A stretch of 64,000 nucleotides of DNA, from assembly GCA_025084515.1 (NCBI GenBank), contig JAJAGP010002224.1, positions 1-64,000 of the forward strand, written 5' to 3'. The stretch's first letter is position 1. Every line of letters starts with the position of its first letter. This document shows, piece by piece, positions 1 to 11,059 of this stretch. This DNA is from Ancistrus triradiatus. Lineage: Eukaryota > Chordata > Actinopteri > Siluriformes > Loricariidae. Under the pieces are notes generated by a model, which was not told where the DNA came from, did no database searches, and saw only the letters and a list, made by a program, of their open reading frames with translations. Made by a program: the position numbers and the translations under genes.

Positions 1-1354
1 AGCTCTCTGCAATAAATGTAGCCTATTAATTACTTTTTTATCCTACAAACTAAAATAGATTGACCTTATGGTACTTTTACACTGAATTCAAGTCTGTTTT
101 TAGAATTTTTCTTTCAGACATTTTCTATATGGTTTATAAGTAAACAATAAGTATATATGACTTACTCATAACTAACGCTGATATTATACTTAAAACATGT
201 ACAAAGTTACTTCTAGAAATGCATGTGTATCCATATTGTCATCTCCTTTGTTTACTTTCTCATCACCAGACTCACTGTCACTCAGTGTCATGTTTTTTGG
301 AGGCCACATTCCTGACTGTGAGGTACTGGCCTCCTAGTCGAGGGTAAATTGTGATATTCAACAGTGTATTTTGATTTTATGTTATACAATTTATATCTGT
401 AAGACAGACGTAGCAATTCCATAGCATGATATTTGGATTCTTTCCAAACCATAGAAATGCCAAAAGGCATATGGTGTGAACATTTTGCCCACGCTGTGAG
501 AAGCCTGACACAACAAATATGGGGAGCTAAACTTTCATCCTGGTCACCCCCTTCACAACCAAAATAATTATCATATTACAAAACATATTGGATTCAGCAT
601 GCAAAATACACATGATACAGGTTTTAAATGGATTCCAAAATATATATTTTTATTTTCCATCTCTCATGGTGAAATGGATACAATTGTGTCTGACAGTGGT
701 ATTAAATTTAGTATGGCATATCATGCCAATATGTAGTGGTTAATATCTGTTCCTGTAATATCTGTCAACTGTTCCATGTGTAACCAACCCACATGTAACT
801 TTCTTGTCCTCAAAGTCATATAATGTTCTGTATATGGATATGAATAAAAAGTTGAGAACTCTAAGTGACCTGCCCATCACTAACCTTTTTGCAGTGGTGG
901 GCAGAATGAGGTAAACTAAACAGCATCTATTACAGTGTATGCACAAGCAAACTCTTCGATAACAAATATGAAGGGAGAGAGACATGTTCTATGTCAGAAG
1001 ATCTATACTAAGTTGCTAATTATACCAAACATCTGAATGGAAGCTTTGATTTCTTCCACAGGTTGGTGTCATTAGTTTTGGACCAGAAATTCAATGATTT
1101 GGGAGAACAGGAAGATGAAAAGGAGACAGGTACCCTTGAAACCATCCTTTCTGTATTTCCCTCACATCTTTAACATCTGTCCTTGGAACAGATGCTTAAG
1201 AAGCTTCTCTTAAAAACAAGAACAGCCTCTAATGAACTTTAAAGATGTTTAACTGTTATTTGTTCTTTAAACAACTTGATAATATTTGGAAGCACAAGCT
1301 CTTTTTAACCAAACCATAAGTCAATCATAAACCTATTTCTTTGTAGACACTCAC
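1..1354. other. Intron or downstream sequence, no gene recognised
   Basis: AT-rich sequence on the 3' side of the copine exon at 1,355. The next expected copine exon, coding for the conserved end of the A domain and the variable C-terminus, was looked for on the minus strand and not seen, so it probably lies before position 1. Short open frames here have no recognisable similarity. Confidence 0.6.
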
Positions 1355-1591
1355 ATGTTTGAAGTTATGGAAGGGCACAAACTGAACGATGTCTCGCAGG
1401 ACAGGTTCACCTTTGGGTGACCGCAGAATGCCATCATCACCGTCCAGCATCTGCATGTCACTGAAGTCAGCGTTGCCAATACCCACAATGATGACAGACA
1501 TTGGTAGGTGGGAGGCATGAACTATAGCCTCCCGTGTGTCAGCCATATCTGTGATCACACCATCGGTCAGGATCAGAAGAATGAAATACTC
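1355..1591 (-). CDS. cpne4: Copine A-domain exon (most 3' exon in window)
   Basis: Exon of 237 bp (79 codons, phase 0 at both ends) of a copine, a calcium-dependent phospholipid-binding protein with two C2 domains and a C-terminal A domain related to von Willebrand A domains. The minus strand reads EYFILLILTDGVIT, then DMADTREAIVHAS, then IIVGIGNADFSDMQMLDGDD, and ends VPFHNFKH. The acceptor is TTAG before 1,591 and the donor GTGAGT after 1,355. The family is certain. The member is a judgement: the ending NFKH is what I recall for CPNE4, whereas CPNE2 and CPNE7 have ELKN-type endings at this point. The reading frame is clean, so the gene is probably functional. Confidence 0.93.
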
Positions 1592-1664
1592 CTAATCAGA
1601 GAGAAAAAGAAACAAAAGTTCAACACACTGCCAGGTCTCTTGCATTCTACCTTTCATCTAGATA

Positions 1665-2840
1665 GAGTGGAACCTCAAAATTCAAACGCCTTGTCACTCA
1701 AACAATTGGGACAACAAACGGTCCGTTAGATTTTTTTATTTTTTTGACCGCAAATTCGAACAAAAATTCTGACTTTGAACATGGGCAGCCTAACTAAAAC
1801 ACTCAGTGGTGTGATCTTCCAAAGACGATGCATGCAATCCAGTCCAGTTGGTGGTGATAATGCACCAATGCAGTATGCCAATCACCATTAAATGGGAAAG
1901 AGGTAGACCCTGCTCGCTTAGACTGGAGGAAAGGGTAGTAGGGTAGGGTAGTATCGCTCACCCCCCTAGCAACCCTCCTCGGTTCTCTGACCCCTCTAGC
2001 GGCTCTGCTTGGTCACCGAGGTGACATGAGCCCCTGCACCTCACCACAGCCTGCACCTACTCACTTCCTGTGAGTTCCCTTTTAGCGATAGGACACGGTA
2101 TTTCAACCCGCTTTCACTGCTCTCGGGGACGCTGTGCTGCTCTCAGCCTCGTCCCTCGCTTCCGTGTTCATCGTGCTGCACACGCACCGACCTGACGCTC
2201 ACTTCACGTACTTGCGGCAGTCCTTCGAAAGACCCGGAAGCTGCCCCGTAAGTGACACGCCCCCGCTGGTGTTCTCCCTTACAGTCCGTTCCCATACGGC
2301 ACTTGTGTTTGCCCTTAAAGATTTCTGTTCCTGCATTTCCCTGCAAAGGCTGCGTGGCGCTGTCGTTAAGCGCCCAACCTTGACGCCAGCGATCATGGTT
2401 CAATCCTTGATGCCGGCTGTTCAGGTGCAGCTTTATTTTTCCCCCCTTCTTCTTTTTCGCATGTGTGTGGGTGTGTGTGCGTGCCTTCCACACACACACC
2501 TTCACTTATATTTATTTATTTTGTGCTGCTGGGCTCATTATTTCCATCAGGAGCTCATTGCACTTGGGACAGCACACAGTCTGTCTTGTGAAAAATAACA
2601 TTTATGTTTCAATAATTTAATATATTTATTGATTATTGTTATTGTATTACATTAATTTGCTTTATTCATGCTTTTAGTCATTAACTACATATGTAAAAAC
2701 TATAATTTGTAGGTCGGAAAGGGATGAATCCTATTTATATTAGTACTTTTGGGAAATTTCCAATTTCAAACAAATCAAACAAATCGGAGTTCGAACAGCC
2801 TTCTGGAACCAATTAAGTTCAAAGTTCGAGGTTCTGCTGT
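1665..2840. mobile_element. pogo/Tigger-like non-autonomous element with terminal inverted repeats
   Basis: The left end reads GTGGAACCTCAAAATTCAAA and the right end, on the other strand, CAGAACCTCGAACTTTGAAC, so the two are imperfect inverted repeats. The subterminal sequence holds repeated TTCGAAC-like words on both sides, typical of pogo/Tigger-type ends that I know from vertebrates. A TA lies just outside the left end. No transposase is visible. The centre is occupied by a GC-rich segment listed separately. Confidence 0.6.
1905..2600. other. GC-rich insert inside the pogo-like element, possibly a decayed LTR
   Basis: The base composition changes sharply from AT-rich flanks to a C/G-rich block. 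It includes a stretch reading GGTTCAATCC near 2,398 followed by a T-rich run. The LTRs at 6.8, 9.2 and 51 kb share this layout: a GC-rich body, a word like GGTTCGATACC, a T-rich tract, then the end. Open frames of 154 codons (+) and 120 codons (-) cross it but show no recognisable domain, so I do not call a gene. Its LTR identity is an inference from layout, not a proven match. Confidence 0.35.
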
Positions 2841-2910
2841 TCAGACATAAGGCTTGGGGGTCTTCTGCTTACCCAGGCATAGTGGTCCTGTCTCATGCTC
2901 TCATTCTCTA

Positions 2911-3096
2911 TGTTTCTCAATCCTGGTCCTGGAGCCCCACCGCTCTGCATGTTTTAGTGTTTTCCTGCTCCCAACACACCTGATCCAACTACTGAGCTCA
3001 TTAATAAGCCCGTTACTGAGTTAAAGTGGGTGTGTTTAAACAGGAGAAGCACTAAATTGTACAGAGCAGTGGAGCGACAGGACCAGATTGAGAAAC
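2911..3096. mobile_element. Palindromic MITE
   Basis: The sequence beginning TTTCTCAATCCTGGTCCTG is repeated in inverted orientation at the other end as GACAGGACCAGATTGAGAAA. Between them lie matching inverted words such as CAACACACCTG and GGTGTGTTTAAACAGG, so the whole unit folds on itself. This is a familiar short non-autonomous DNA element of fish genomes, of hAT-like type by recollection. It has no coding capacity. Confidence 0.7.
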
Positions 3097-5149
3097 ACTG
3101 CTCTATTTTCTCCCTCCGCAGGGGTGGTTCTGTGCAAGGGGTCATTGGCAGCGGAGGCCAAACCACCACTGTCCCTCTGGCCATTTATGATTTGCTATCA
3201 TACAGTAGCTTAGAAATAGCCATTTGGTAGAGAAACCACATAAAAATACTTTCAAAGTGAATGCTTTCATGAACGTGCTGAAATATGATGTGAAATATGT
3301 GGATAAAATAATATTCACCCTACAGGTTGCTTGCACAAAACCAGCATGGCGGCAGAGGTTTTAAAAAAAGAAACCTTAAAATAAAAAAGGCTAGGTTCCA
3401 GTTTGCTTACGAGGCAAAGATAAGGTGCACCATCCCTCCCTGGATTCTGGACACTGGAACTTTCTATATGAAGTTGCTAAAAATTATCACTCCCTTCATG
3501 GCTCTGATAATAAATTCAAGATTTGGCAACCTTTTTAGAACATGTAAAGACAATCCAGCTTGATGCATCTGCTCATGTCCTGGCAGATTCTGAAAATCAA
3601 TGACTTGTCACAATTCTATATTCTTTTAGTGGCATACAGCATGTTTTTGTTGCTGTATTGTTTTATTCTGGGTTTTCTTTCTCTCTTTTTTTATTTTTTT
3701 TTAGGATTTTATATCATTATTTTAACATTTTCTCCCTTAAAAAAAGAAAATCTACAAAAAAACAAAATCTGTTGCAGTGGACTTTCTGTAGTTTTTCTTG
3801 CTTGGAGTATGCCATCTGTATTTCTGTATGGTTGCTGTAAATCCTGTATATAACAAAAAAACATTGAGAAAGTGTTGACAAAAAAATCAATGGCTGCAGA
3901 TGATTTGAATGTACATGGTAAATGTATTAATATTATAATTATTTGTCTGTTCCTGGTAAGGTCATGGAGGAGAGTCTGGTGCCTCACCCATAATTATTAT
4001 TAAACCTACATCCTATTAACCTAAAAGTTGCCAGTTGTCCCTAAGGACTAACTCTGGGTCAGCACTGTTGTGCTGTGCCCAAAACCTCCTTAAGAAACGA
4101 CTATAAAACCACATGTACACAACCTACTGGGAGAATAAGAAACACACTAATTCACTGCTTCCAACAGGTTTAGATTAAATTTAATTAGTTTTAATATGTC
4201 AAAAACTCAATTGCAATAATGACTCCAAATGAATTTAATTCATGAAATGTTAAATAGAGGCTTATTGATTGCTCCATTACATATATCAATACATATAGAA
4301 CACTACGAAATAATAATGAAAAGTACAATTAAAAGTGTGTTTCCAGGCATCAAACATATAAACATTTAATCATGGGATTTAGCAATAGTTTCAATCATGA
4401 TAAATATTTATGCAGTGCTGGATGCCATCATTTTTCTTGGCCTGATCTCTTTTCAGTTTCCCTAAAACATGATGAACAACAAGTAAATCGAAATGAAAAC
4501 ATTCATCTTGTGTGCTTTCATTCTGTTCATTTCCAGCAGTCATTTGTTCATAAACAATCACTAATGTTTTTATTGTGTATGTGTTTACGCCTAAGAAGAA
4601 AGTAACTGAGAGTCCAGAGATTCTGTTATTGCCAGGGCAGTTTCAGATGGACTGGACTGCAGACTTTGCAGCCTCTAACACTGAAGCCATTGACTTTCTT
4701 CCAACCAACAACAAACATCTAACAAAATAAAAGACCAAAGCTATATGCAGTGCGTGGTAAGATAATGAGAAGATTTACCAGTGTGTATTGACATTACCCT
4801 GCCATTTACAGTATACATGATTATTGGGGGATGGCAAGCACAACCACATTAGGGTGAAACCATATGAGAATGGAACTGCATTGAAATTCATACAAAACTG
4901 CAACTTCTTATTGAACAAAACAAAAGAAAGTGACAAATCACCTTTATGGTGGAATTATTACCAGTGACATGCAATATGTATCGTAAACATGCCGTATTCA
5001 TTTGCTTTGCTGTTCCCCCTACACTTCACCCAAATATAGATATGCATGTACATAATGATGAATTGAAGTCACTTTAAGTTTGAGAATCATGGAACAGGGC
5101 TACTGTATGCTGGGTTTGTTTAATATTTTGACTTTAGCTAATTTTCACT
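3097..5149. other. Intron sequence, nothing recognised
   Basis: AT-rich intron of the copine gene. The stretch 3,640-3,760 is T-rich on the plus strand. Short open frames have no similarity I recognise and no codon-like character. Confidence 0.55.
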
Positions 5150-5178
5150 AAAGGTGCCAATAATTCTGGAGCTGACTG
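5150..5178. mobile_element. Terminal fragment of a Tc1-like element
   Basis: The words GTGCCAATAATTCTGG and AGCTGACTGTA form the right terminal sequence of a Tc1-like family that I recognise from fish. The matching left end was not found upstream, so only this end remains. It directly abuts the next Tc1 relic. Confidence 0.45.
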
Positions 5179-5182
5179 TATA

Positions 5183-6310
5183 TACTCACCGGCTACTTTA
5201 TTAGATGCACCTGTTCAACTACTTGTTAATGCAATTATCTAATCTGCCAATGACATGGAAGCACCTCCATGCAATCATGTAGACATGATCAAGACGACAC
5301 TGCTAAAGTTCAAACTGAACGTTAGAATGAGGAAGAAAGTTGATTTAAGTGACTTAAGTAGTTTTCAGAAACTGCTGATCTACTAGGATTTTCACTCACA
5401 GCCATCTTTAGGGTTTACAGAGAACGATCCAAAAAAAAAAAATCCAGTGAGTGAAAGTTCTCTGGGCAGAAATACCTTGCTGATGCCAGAGGTCAGAGGA
5501 GAATGGCCATACTGGTTTGAGTTGATAGAAAGGCAACAGTAACTCAAACAACTACTGATTACAACAAAGGTATGCAGAAGAGCATGGCTGAATACACAAT
5601 ACACTGAACCTTGAAGCATATGGGCCACAGCAGCAGAAGACCTCCCCGGATGCCAACCCTATTGGCTAAGAACAGGCAACTGATGCTACAATTCACGACT
5701 GGAAAAACATTGCCTGGTCTGCTAAGTCTGCTGGTCTGCTGAGATTTTGACCCTATTGTCTGAATATCGCACAATAAATTGTTATTGTGCGATATTCAGA
5801 CAATAGGGTCAAAATTTGGCATAAACAACATGACAGCATGGATCCATCCTGCCTGGTGTCAACAGTTCAGACTCTTGATGGTGGTGGTGGTGTAATGGAT
5901 AGTGTCCTGGCACACCCCCTTAATACCAGTTGAGCATGGTTTAAATGGCATAGCCTACCGGAGTACTGATGCTGACCATGTCCATCCCTTTATGACATCC
6001 CTTTATGTCTTCTGATGACTACTTCCAGCAGGATAATGTGCCATGTCACAAAGCTCAAATAATTTAAAACTGGTTTCTTGAACATTACAATGAGTTCACT
6101 ATACTCAAACGGCCTCTACAGTCGCCAGATGTCAATCCAATAGAACACCTTTGGAATGTGGTGGAACAGAAGATTCACATCACAGATGTGCAGGCGACAA
6201 ATTTTCAGCAACTGCAGAGTGCTGTCATACTGATATGGACCAAAATATCAGTTCTGAAGACAAAAATGAGTGTAACCAGGTACCAGCAAGGTGTACTTAA
6301 AATGTCACTT
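5183..6310 (+). pseudogene. Tc1-like transposon relic, broken transposase
   Basis: The left end reads ACTCACCGGCTACTTTATTAG and the right end has the degraded counterpart GTGTACTTAAAATGTCACTT. Between them the plus strand follows the layout of a Tc1/mariner transposase, a DDE enzyme that moves DNA by cut and paste at TA sites. The C-terminal catalytic part is visible as TCGCCAGATGTCAATCCAAT, coding for SPDVNPI, followed by EHLWNVV. The N-terminal paired-type DNA-binding part is shortened, stops interrupt it, and the segment coding for the first catalytic aspartate is replaced by the hairpin at 5,744-5,815. It lies in a copine intron and cannot encode an active enzyme. Confidence 0.8.
5744..5815. 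repeat. Perfect 34-bp inverted repeat with 4-nt loop
   Basis: Arms 5,744-5,777 and 5,782-5,815 pair without a mismatch around the loop ATTG. The right arm is the normal continuation of the Tc1 relic. The left arm stands where the element should carry a different sequence, so the left arm is an inverted copy of the right one. Confidence 0.95.
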
Positions 6311-6369
6311 CAATGTATATATTAATTAGTCAGTACTGATGTTATTGATAAGTACATACAAATACACAC

Positions 6370-6503
6370 CATGGCCTCTTTGGTGTGCATCTCCTCAGAG
6401 GCGGCGTTGGCTACTTTCTGGATGATTGGTGCAATGTTAGTCGGGCCATAGAGCTGGATCTTAGGCAGACAGTTCTGATAAGCTTCTACCACACCTTGAA
6501 TAC
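6370..6503 (-). CDS. cpne4: Copine A-domain exon
   Basis: Exon of 134 bp. The minus strand reads the split glycine, then IQGVVEAYQNCLPKIQLYG, then PTNIAPIIQKVANAASEEM and HTKEAM. This is the middle of the copine A domain. The acceptor is TATAG before 6,503 and the donor is GTGTGT after 6,370. It enters in phase 1, completing the glycine codon begun by the exon at 10,063, and leaves in phase 0 into the exon at 1,591. No stops or indels. Confidence 0.93.
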
Positions 6504-6763
6504 CTATAAAAAAAAGAACCAAGACCAAATTGTAAAAGAAGATCGTCAGAATGCATTTCACCACAATGCAGTTAATATTACATTACATATTACATATTTA
6601 CCACCACTGAAAATGTGGTTTGAAATGCAGGAATTGGTTTTTATTAACAAATGAAAAAAGCTGACCAGATAAAACATGAAATGTCTTGGATTCATACTGT
6701 CTGCAATGAATTAAAAGTCAAAATAAAAGTAAGAGGCACTGTGTTTTTTTTTGCACTAATCTT

Positions 6764-7375
6764 TGTTACAGTTTGCCATAATAAAAACCGGGCGAACCGT
6801 AAAAACAAAATATAAGGAATTTTAGGACCCAATCGCAGTTAGGACCAGATGGAATTAATGAACCAAAATAAGTAAATAAATAAAAGAAAAAATAAATAAA
6901 AGCTAAACCCAACTGAGTGGCTGGGTATCGAACCCTGGGCTGTGACGTTGTTGGCTCTCAAGCTTAATGGAGCCACAGAAACCACTAGGGAAAAAGGAAT
7001 CCTAAAAGGGCACAATAAAAAGCCGAAAAGAACCGGACTCAAAAACAGGGAAGTTGAATAATTACAGGAATAATTAAAAAAGGGGAAAAGGGAAAAAATC
7101 CCTGCAGTGCTAGAATGCGCTGCGGAAAGTTAAACGGGGGAAGAGGGAAAGAATGAACGCTCCGAACAAGGAGAACCGAGTGAGCGCTCTCTTATTTGAA
7201 CTACACATGCGCTGAACTCGCAGCTCACTCAGAGAGACAGAGCGAGAGAGCGATGTGTACCAGAAAAAGCCTCGGGAATACAACACTCTGAAAGCCGCTC
7301 GAGGCGAAATCATGGTACTGCCCAAACACAAAAAACCCCACAACAAACATGAGGCAGCGTGACTCAGACGCGATA
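6764..7375 (-). repeat. LTR of a gypsy-type element, minus orientation
   Basis: Begins TGTTACAGTTTGCCATAATA and is the inverted counterpart of the sequence at about 9,285-9,888. It belongs to the same LTR group as 48,809-49,385, 51,019-51,831 and 63,531 onward, which share the terminal words TTTGCCATA and GGTTCG and the phrase ACCCAA..CAGTTAG. In minus orientation it is the natural 3' LTR for the gag fragment and tandem array on its right. The inner border is approximate. Confidence 0.7.
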
Positions 7376-7589
7376 AGGGCTCATGGCCGGAGCTCGGCAC
7401 TGGTGGCTTAGAGACGGGGCTAGACCCAACAAGGCCAAGAAAAAGGTCGGTGCGAGTCACAGACGACAATAACCTTGGCACCGAGGTCAACAAAAGTGAC
7501 TGTGGCGTAGAAGTCTCCACTATGTAGCTAACATGCTCACTTACGGAGTTAAGGGACATGGCGTGCTCAAGAACTGAGCTGGGCCACGC

Positions 7590-8815
7590 TAACTGCTCAG
7601 GTACAGAGCTAAGGAGTGCGGTGAGCTCAGGTACGGAGCCAAGGGGTGTGGCGAGCTCAAGTACAGAGCTGAGGGGTGCGCGAGCTCAGGTACGAAGCTG
7701 GGTGGTGCTAACTTCTCAGGTATGGAACTGAGGGGCACCGTATGGAGCTGAGGGGTGCAGTGAGCTCAGATAGGGAGGTGGGTGGTACCAACTGCCCAGG
7801 TACGGAGCTGAGGGGCATCGGCAAGCTCAGGTATGGAGCTGGGCGGTGCTAGCTGCTCAGGTACGGAGCTAAAGAGCATGGCGAGCTCAGGTACAGAACT
7901 GGGGGGTGCTAACGGCTCAGGTGCGGAGCCCAAGGGCACGGCAAGCTCAGGTACAGAGCTGGGTGGTGCCAGCCGCTCAGGTACGGAGCAAAAGAGTGCG
8001 ACAAGCTCAGGTAAGGACCTGGGCGGCGCTAGCCGCTCAGGTATAGAGCTAAAAGGCACAGCAAGTTCAGGTACGAAGCTGAAGGGTGCGGCAAGCTCAG
8101 GTACAGAGCCGGGTGGTGCCAACTGCTCAGGTACGGAGCCAAGGGGTGTGGCAAGCTCAGGTACAGAGCTGAGGGGTGCGGCGAGCTCAGGTACGAAGCT
8201 GGGCGGTGCCAACTGCTTAGGTACGGAACTGAAGGGCACGGCAAGCTCAGGCGCGGAGCTGGGCAGTGCTAACTGTTAAGGTACGGAGCTGAGGGGTGCA
8301 GCGAGCTCAGGTAGGGAGGTGGGTGGCGCTAATTGCTCAGGTATGGAGCTAAGGGGCATGGCGAGTTCAAGTACGAAGCTGGGCGGCACCAACTGCTCAT
8401 GTGTGGAGCTGAGGGGTGCGGCGAGCTCAGGTACAGATCTGGGTGATGCTAGCTGCTCATGTACGGAGCTAAAGAGCGCAGTGAGCTCAGGTTCAGAGCT
8501 GGGCGGTGCTAACTGCTCAGGTACAGAGCCCAAGGGCACGGCAAGCTCAGGTACGGAGCTGGGCGGTGCCAGCTGCTCAGGTACGGAGCAAAAGAGTGCG
8601 GCAAGTTCAGGTACGGAGCTGGGCAACGCTAGCTGCTCAGGTATGGAGCTAAACGGCATAACAAGTTCAGGTACGGAGCTGAAGGGTGCGGCGAGCTCAG
8701 GTACGGAGCTGGGCGGCGCTAGCTGCTTAGGTACGGAGCTAAAGGCCGCGGTGAGCTCAAGTACATAGCTGAAGGGTGCGGCGAGCTCAGCTACGGCGTG
8801 AGCTGGCCAAGCGCG
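7590..8815 (-). repeat. Tandem array of about 40 thirty-base units, coding 10-residue repeats
   Basis: Two alternating 30-bp unit types make a 60-bp higher-order period, with common plus-strand core GCTCAGGTACGGAGCT. From about 7,860 to 8,800 the period is kept without indels. The minus strand stays open (157 and 190 codons, meeting near 8,276) and reads degenerate blocks such as SSVPELAAPL alternating with SSVPEQLAPP. The array directly follows a gag fragment on the same strand, so it is most simply the expanded C-terminal part of a gag-like protein. The plus strand is open for 148 and 149 codons as well, a by-product of the 30-bp period. Not a host gene. Confidence 0.85.
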
Positions 8816-8829
8816 AGGTGTACGGACAA

Positions 8830-9055
8830 TGGTCATACCGTCCCTCATCCTGGCTCACTCTATCAGGCGGGCTTCAACCTGGTTGGCCACGTTGTACAGG
8901 TCAGACAGGGAAGAAGCGTCCGGGAAAAATAACAATCTGTCCCTAATCTCCTCGCTAAGGCCATGCTCAAATATGCCTCTGAGTGCCTTGTCACAGAAAC
9001 TGGTCTCCACAGCCAGCTTGTGGAAGTCTTGTGGAAATTAGTGGGTGTGCTAGGT
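8830..9055 (-). pseudogene. Gag fragment of a Ty3/gypsy-type LTR element
   Basis: The minus strand reads HKLAVETSFCDKALRGIFEH, GLSEEIRDRLL and SLSDLYNVANQVEARL. This pattern (an FR/IFxxGL segment, then a decapping EExRDRL, then a helix ending in RL) is typical of the capsid part of gypsy-type gag in fishes. The frame then passes a stop and runs into the tandem array. Further N-terminal gag-like words (NGGSPTL) lie at about 9,080-9,105. No protease, reverse transcriptase or integrase follows, so this element could move only with outside help. Confidence 0.75.
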
Positions 9056-9179
9056 GGTCATGCCCGAGTACAGGGTTGGTGACCCTCCATTTTGGGAGGG
9101 TTTGTGAGATGTAAAGGGGTCAATGGCAGGCTCCAGATACATTGCTGAAATAGTTAACCATGGTTCAGAACTAGGTGGA

Positions 9180-9888
9180 GACCGGCTTTGGGCTTGCTCG
9201 TACCCATCCTCTGCGCGATCAGGGAATTGGTGCCTCCCCCTGTGATTGCGTTCATCCTTTTTCCACCTCGCTTCCCTTATCGCATCTGCCTCATGTTTTT
9301 TGTGGGGTTTTTTGTGTTTGGGCAGTACCGTGATTTACCGCGGCTTTGTGAGTGTTGTGTTCCCGAGGTTCTTCCTGGTACACGTCGCTCTTTCGCTCCT
9401 GTCTCTCTGAGCGAGAGAGCGACAGCGCACATGTGCACATGCAGTTCGAGTGAGAGAGCACTCACGCCGTTCTCTTTGATCGGAGCATTCATTCTTTCCC
9501 TTTTCCCCCGTTTAACTTTCCGCAGCGCATTCTAGCGCTGCAGGGATTTTTTCTGTTTTCCCTTTTGTTAATTATTCCTGTAATTATTCAGCTTCCCTGT
9601 TTTTGAGCCCAGGCCATTCCAGCTCTTTATTGCGCCCTTTTAAGATTCCTTTTTTCTAGTGGTTTCTGTGGCTCTGTGGTGATTGGTGTTAAGCTTGTGA
9701 GCCACCAGCACCACAGCACGGGGTTCGGTCCATAGCTGCTCTCAGTTGGGTTTAGCTTTTATTTATTTTTTCTTTTATTTATTTTGATTCATTAATTCCA
9801 TCTGAAGCTAACTGCGATTGGGTCCTAAAATTCCTTATATTTTGTTTTTACGGTTCGCTCCCGGTTTGTATTATGGCAAACCCCAACA
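9180..9888 (+). repeat. LTR of the same family in plus orientation
   Basis: Ends TTATGGCAAACCCCAACA and matches the left LTR in inverted orientation over roughly 600 bp: shared words include ACTGCGATTGGGTCCTAAAA and GCAGCGCATTCTAGC. Upstream, GCTTTGGGC and GTGATTGCGTTC are also seen in the copy at 63.5-64 kb, which pushes the start to about 9,180. Because gag and the array lie on the minus strand, a normal 5' LTR here would be in minus orientation. This one is reversed. Confidence 0.7.
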
Positions 9889-10062
9889 ATTTTTGGTTGT
9901 AATTTCTGGGTTACACTGCAAGGAAAAAAAATCTGTTCTTTGTGAACTTTCCATTGTTGAGTTTGTGATATGTTCACTTCACATGTAAAGATTACATTCT
10001 AACATATTACATTTTTGAATAAAATTTTTGAATAAATAAACTCCAGGACAACTCACACTTAC

Positions 10063-10114
10063 CAGCACACTCTGGATTTTCTTCATCAAAGTTCACTGCA
10101 AAATCATGGGACAC
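10063..10114 (-). CDS. cpne4: Copine A-domain exon
   Basis: Short exon of 52 bp reading VSHDFAVNFDEENPECA plus the first base of a glycine codon. Acceptor TTTTTCAG before 10,114, donor GTAAGTG after 10,063. Phase 0 in, phase 1 out, matching both neighbours. The VSHDF...NPECAG segment is a strongly conserved part of copine A domains. Confidence 0.93.
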
Positions 10115-11059
10115 CTGAAAAAGAAAACTCAATTAACTCTTCTATTTCATGTCATTGCACCAACACAACAGCCATGATACAGTACATTGAAAATGTTTCT
10201 TGTTTTGAACATACAGCACAGTACAATGAGACTTAAAGTGCAATGTCATTCTGTTCAGATGTGTGTATTCATTCATGTTAAGCACGTAGTATTGGCTGAA
10301 TTTTAAGGTTTAAGGTGTAAGGTTTATTTAAATTCATGGCAAATGTTATCGATCTGAATAGGTTATGCATAAAACATTGAGACGCCACTTGCACAGTAAT
10401 TCACTCATTTCAAATACAGTCGCTGAGTCACATCCAATCACATTCAGCCATGTTAATAAATGACCACTGATTGGAGCATTTCAGCCACTAAGATGAGCTG
10501 ACCTGGCAGGACGTAGATTAGTGAAATGAGATGCTGATTACAGTGAGATGGCCTTGGAGATTTATGAATAATTCATAAATCTCTCACCAGGTAGCTGATT
10601 TTCAGAGAGTTTAGATTTCCATTGCAATTTCCTGTGATACTTCAGGATCTTACAGTTCGCTGTGCACTCTCTCAAGTTACAAGTTTTGATCGGGCCAAGA
10701 CTAAGAGCAAGGCTAATGAGCTCTTTACTGAGCCCCACTGAGAGCTTTCTAGTGACCTCAGAGCAGGCCATGGAAGTATTAAGGAATCAGTTCAAACTAT
10801 ATGCAGCATTTTCTACTTACCAAAGCCTGTGACACATGATTTTGCATAAATCAGTTTATTCAATTTCCAGAGGTGTGATTGCTGTGTTGATAACATATTA
10901 ATTAATTTGTCACGTAGAAACAAACAAGACGTGACTTTCAGTTAGTGCAACAGTAAACCTTTGCCTTTTTAATGTCTATAATGTTATTACTCTTTTTTTC
11001 TTTTCTGTTCCCTTATTGACTTCAGGTAAAAGTTTGGTGTGTCCAAGGATAGTATTCAG

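Noticed and set aside
2143..2598. Host exon in the GC-rich block with frames on both strands
   Set aside because: It lies inside a transposon-like unit, shows no known domain and no clear splice sites fitting the copine gene.
7833..8768. Long plus-strand open frames in the 30-bp array (148 and 149 codons)
   Set aside because: Their frame follows from the 30-bp period. The gag fragment and LTR 3' end are on the minus strand, so the minus frame is the likely coding one.
7590..8815. CRISPR array
   Set aside because: Adjacent units have no unique spacers, and the surroundings are vertebrate retroelement sequence.
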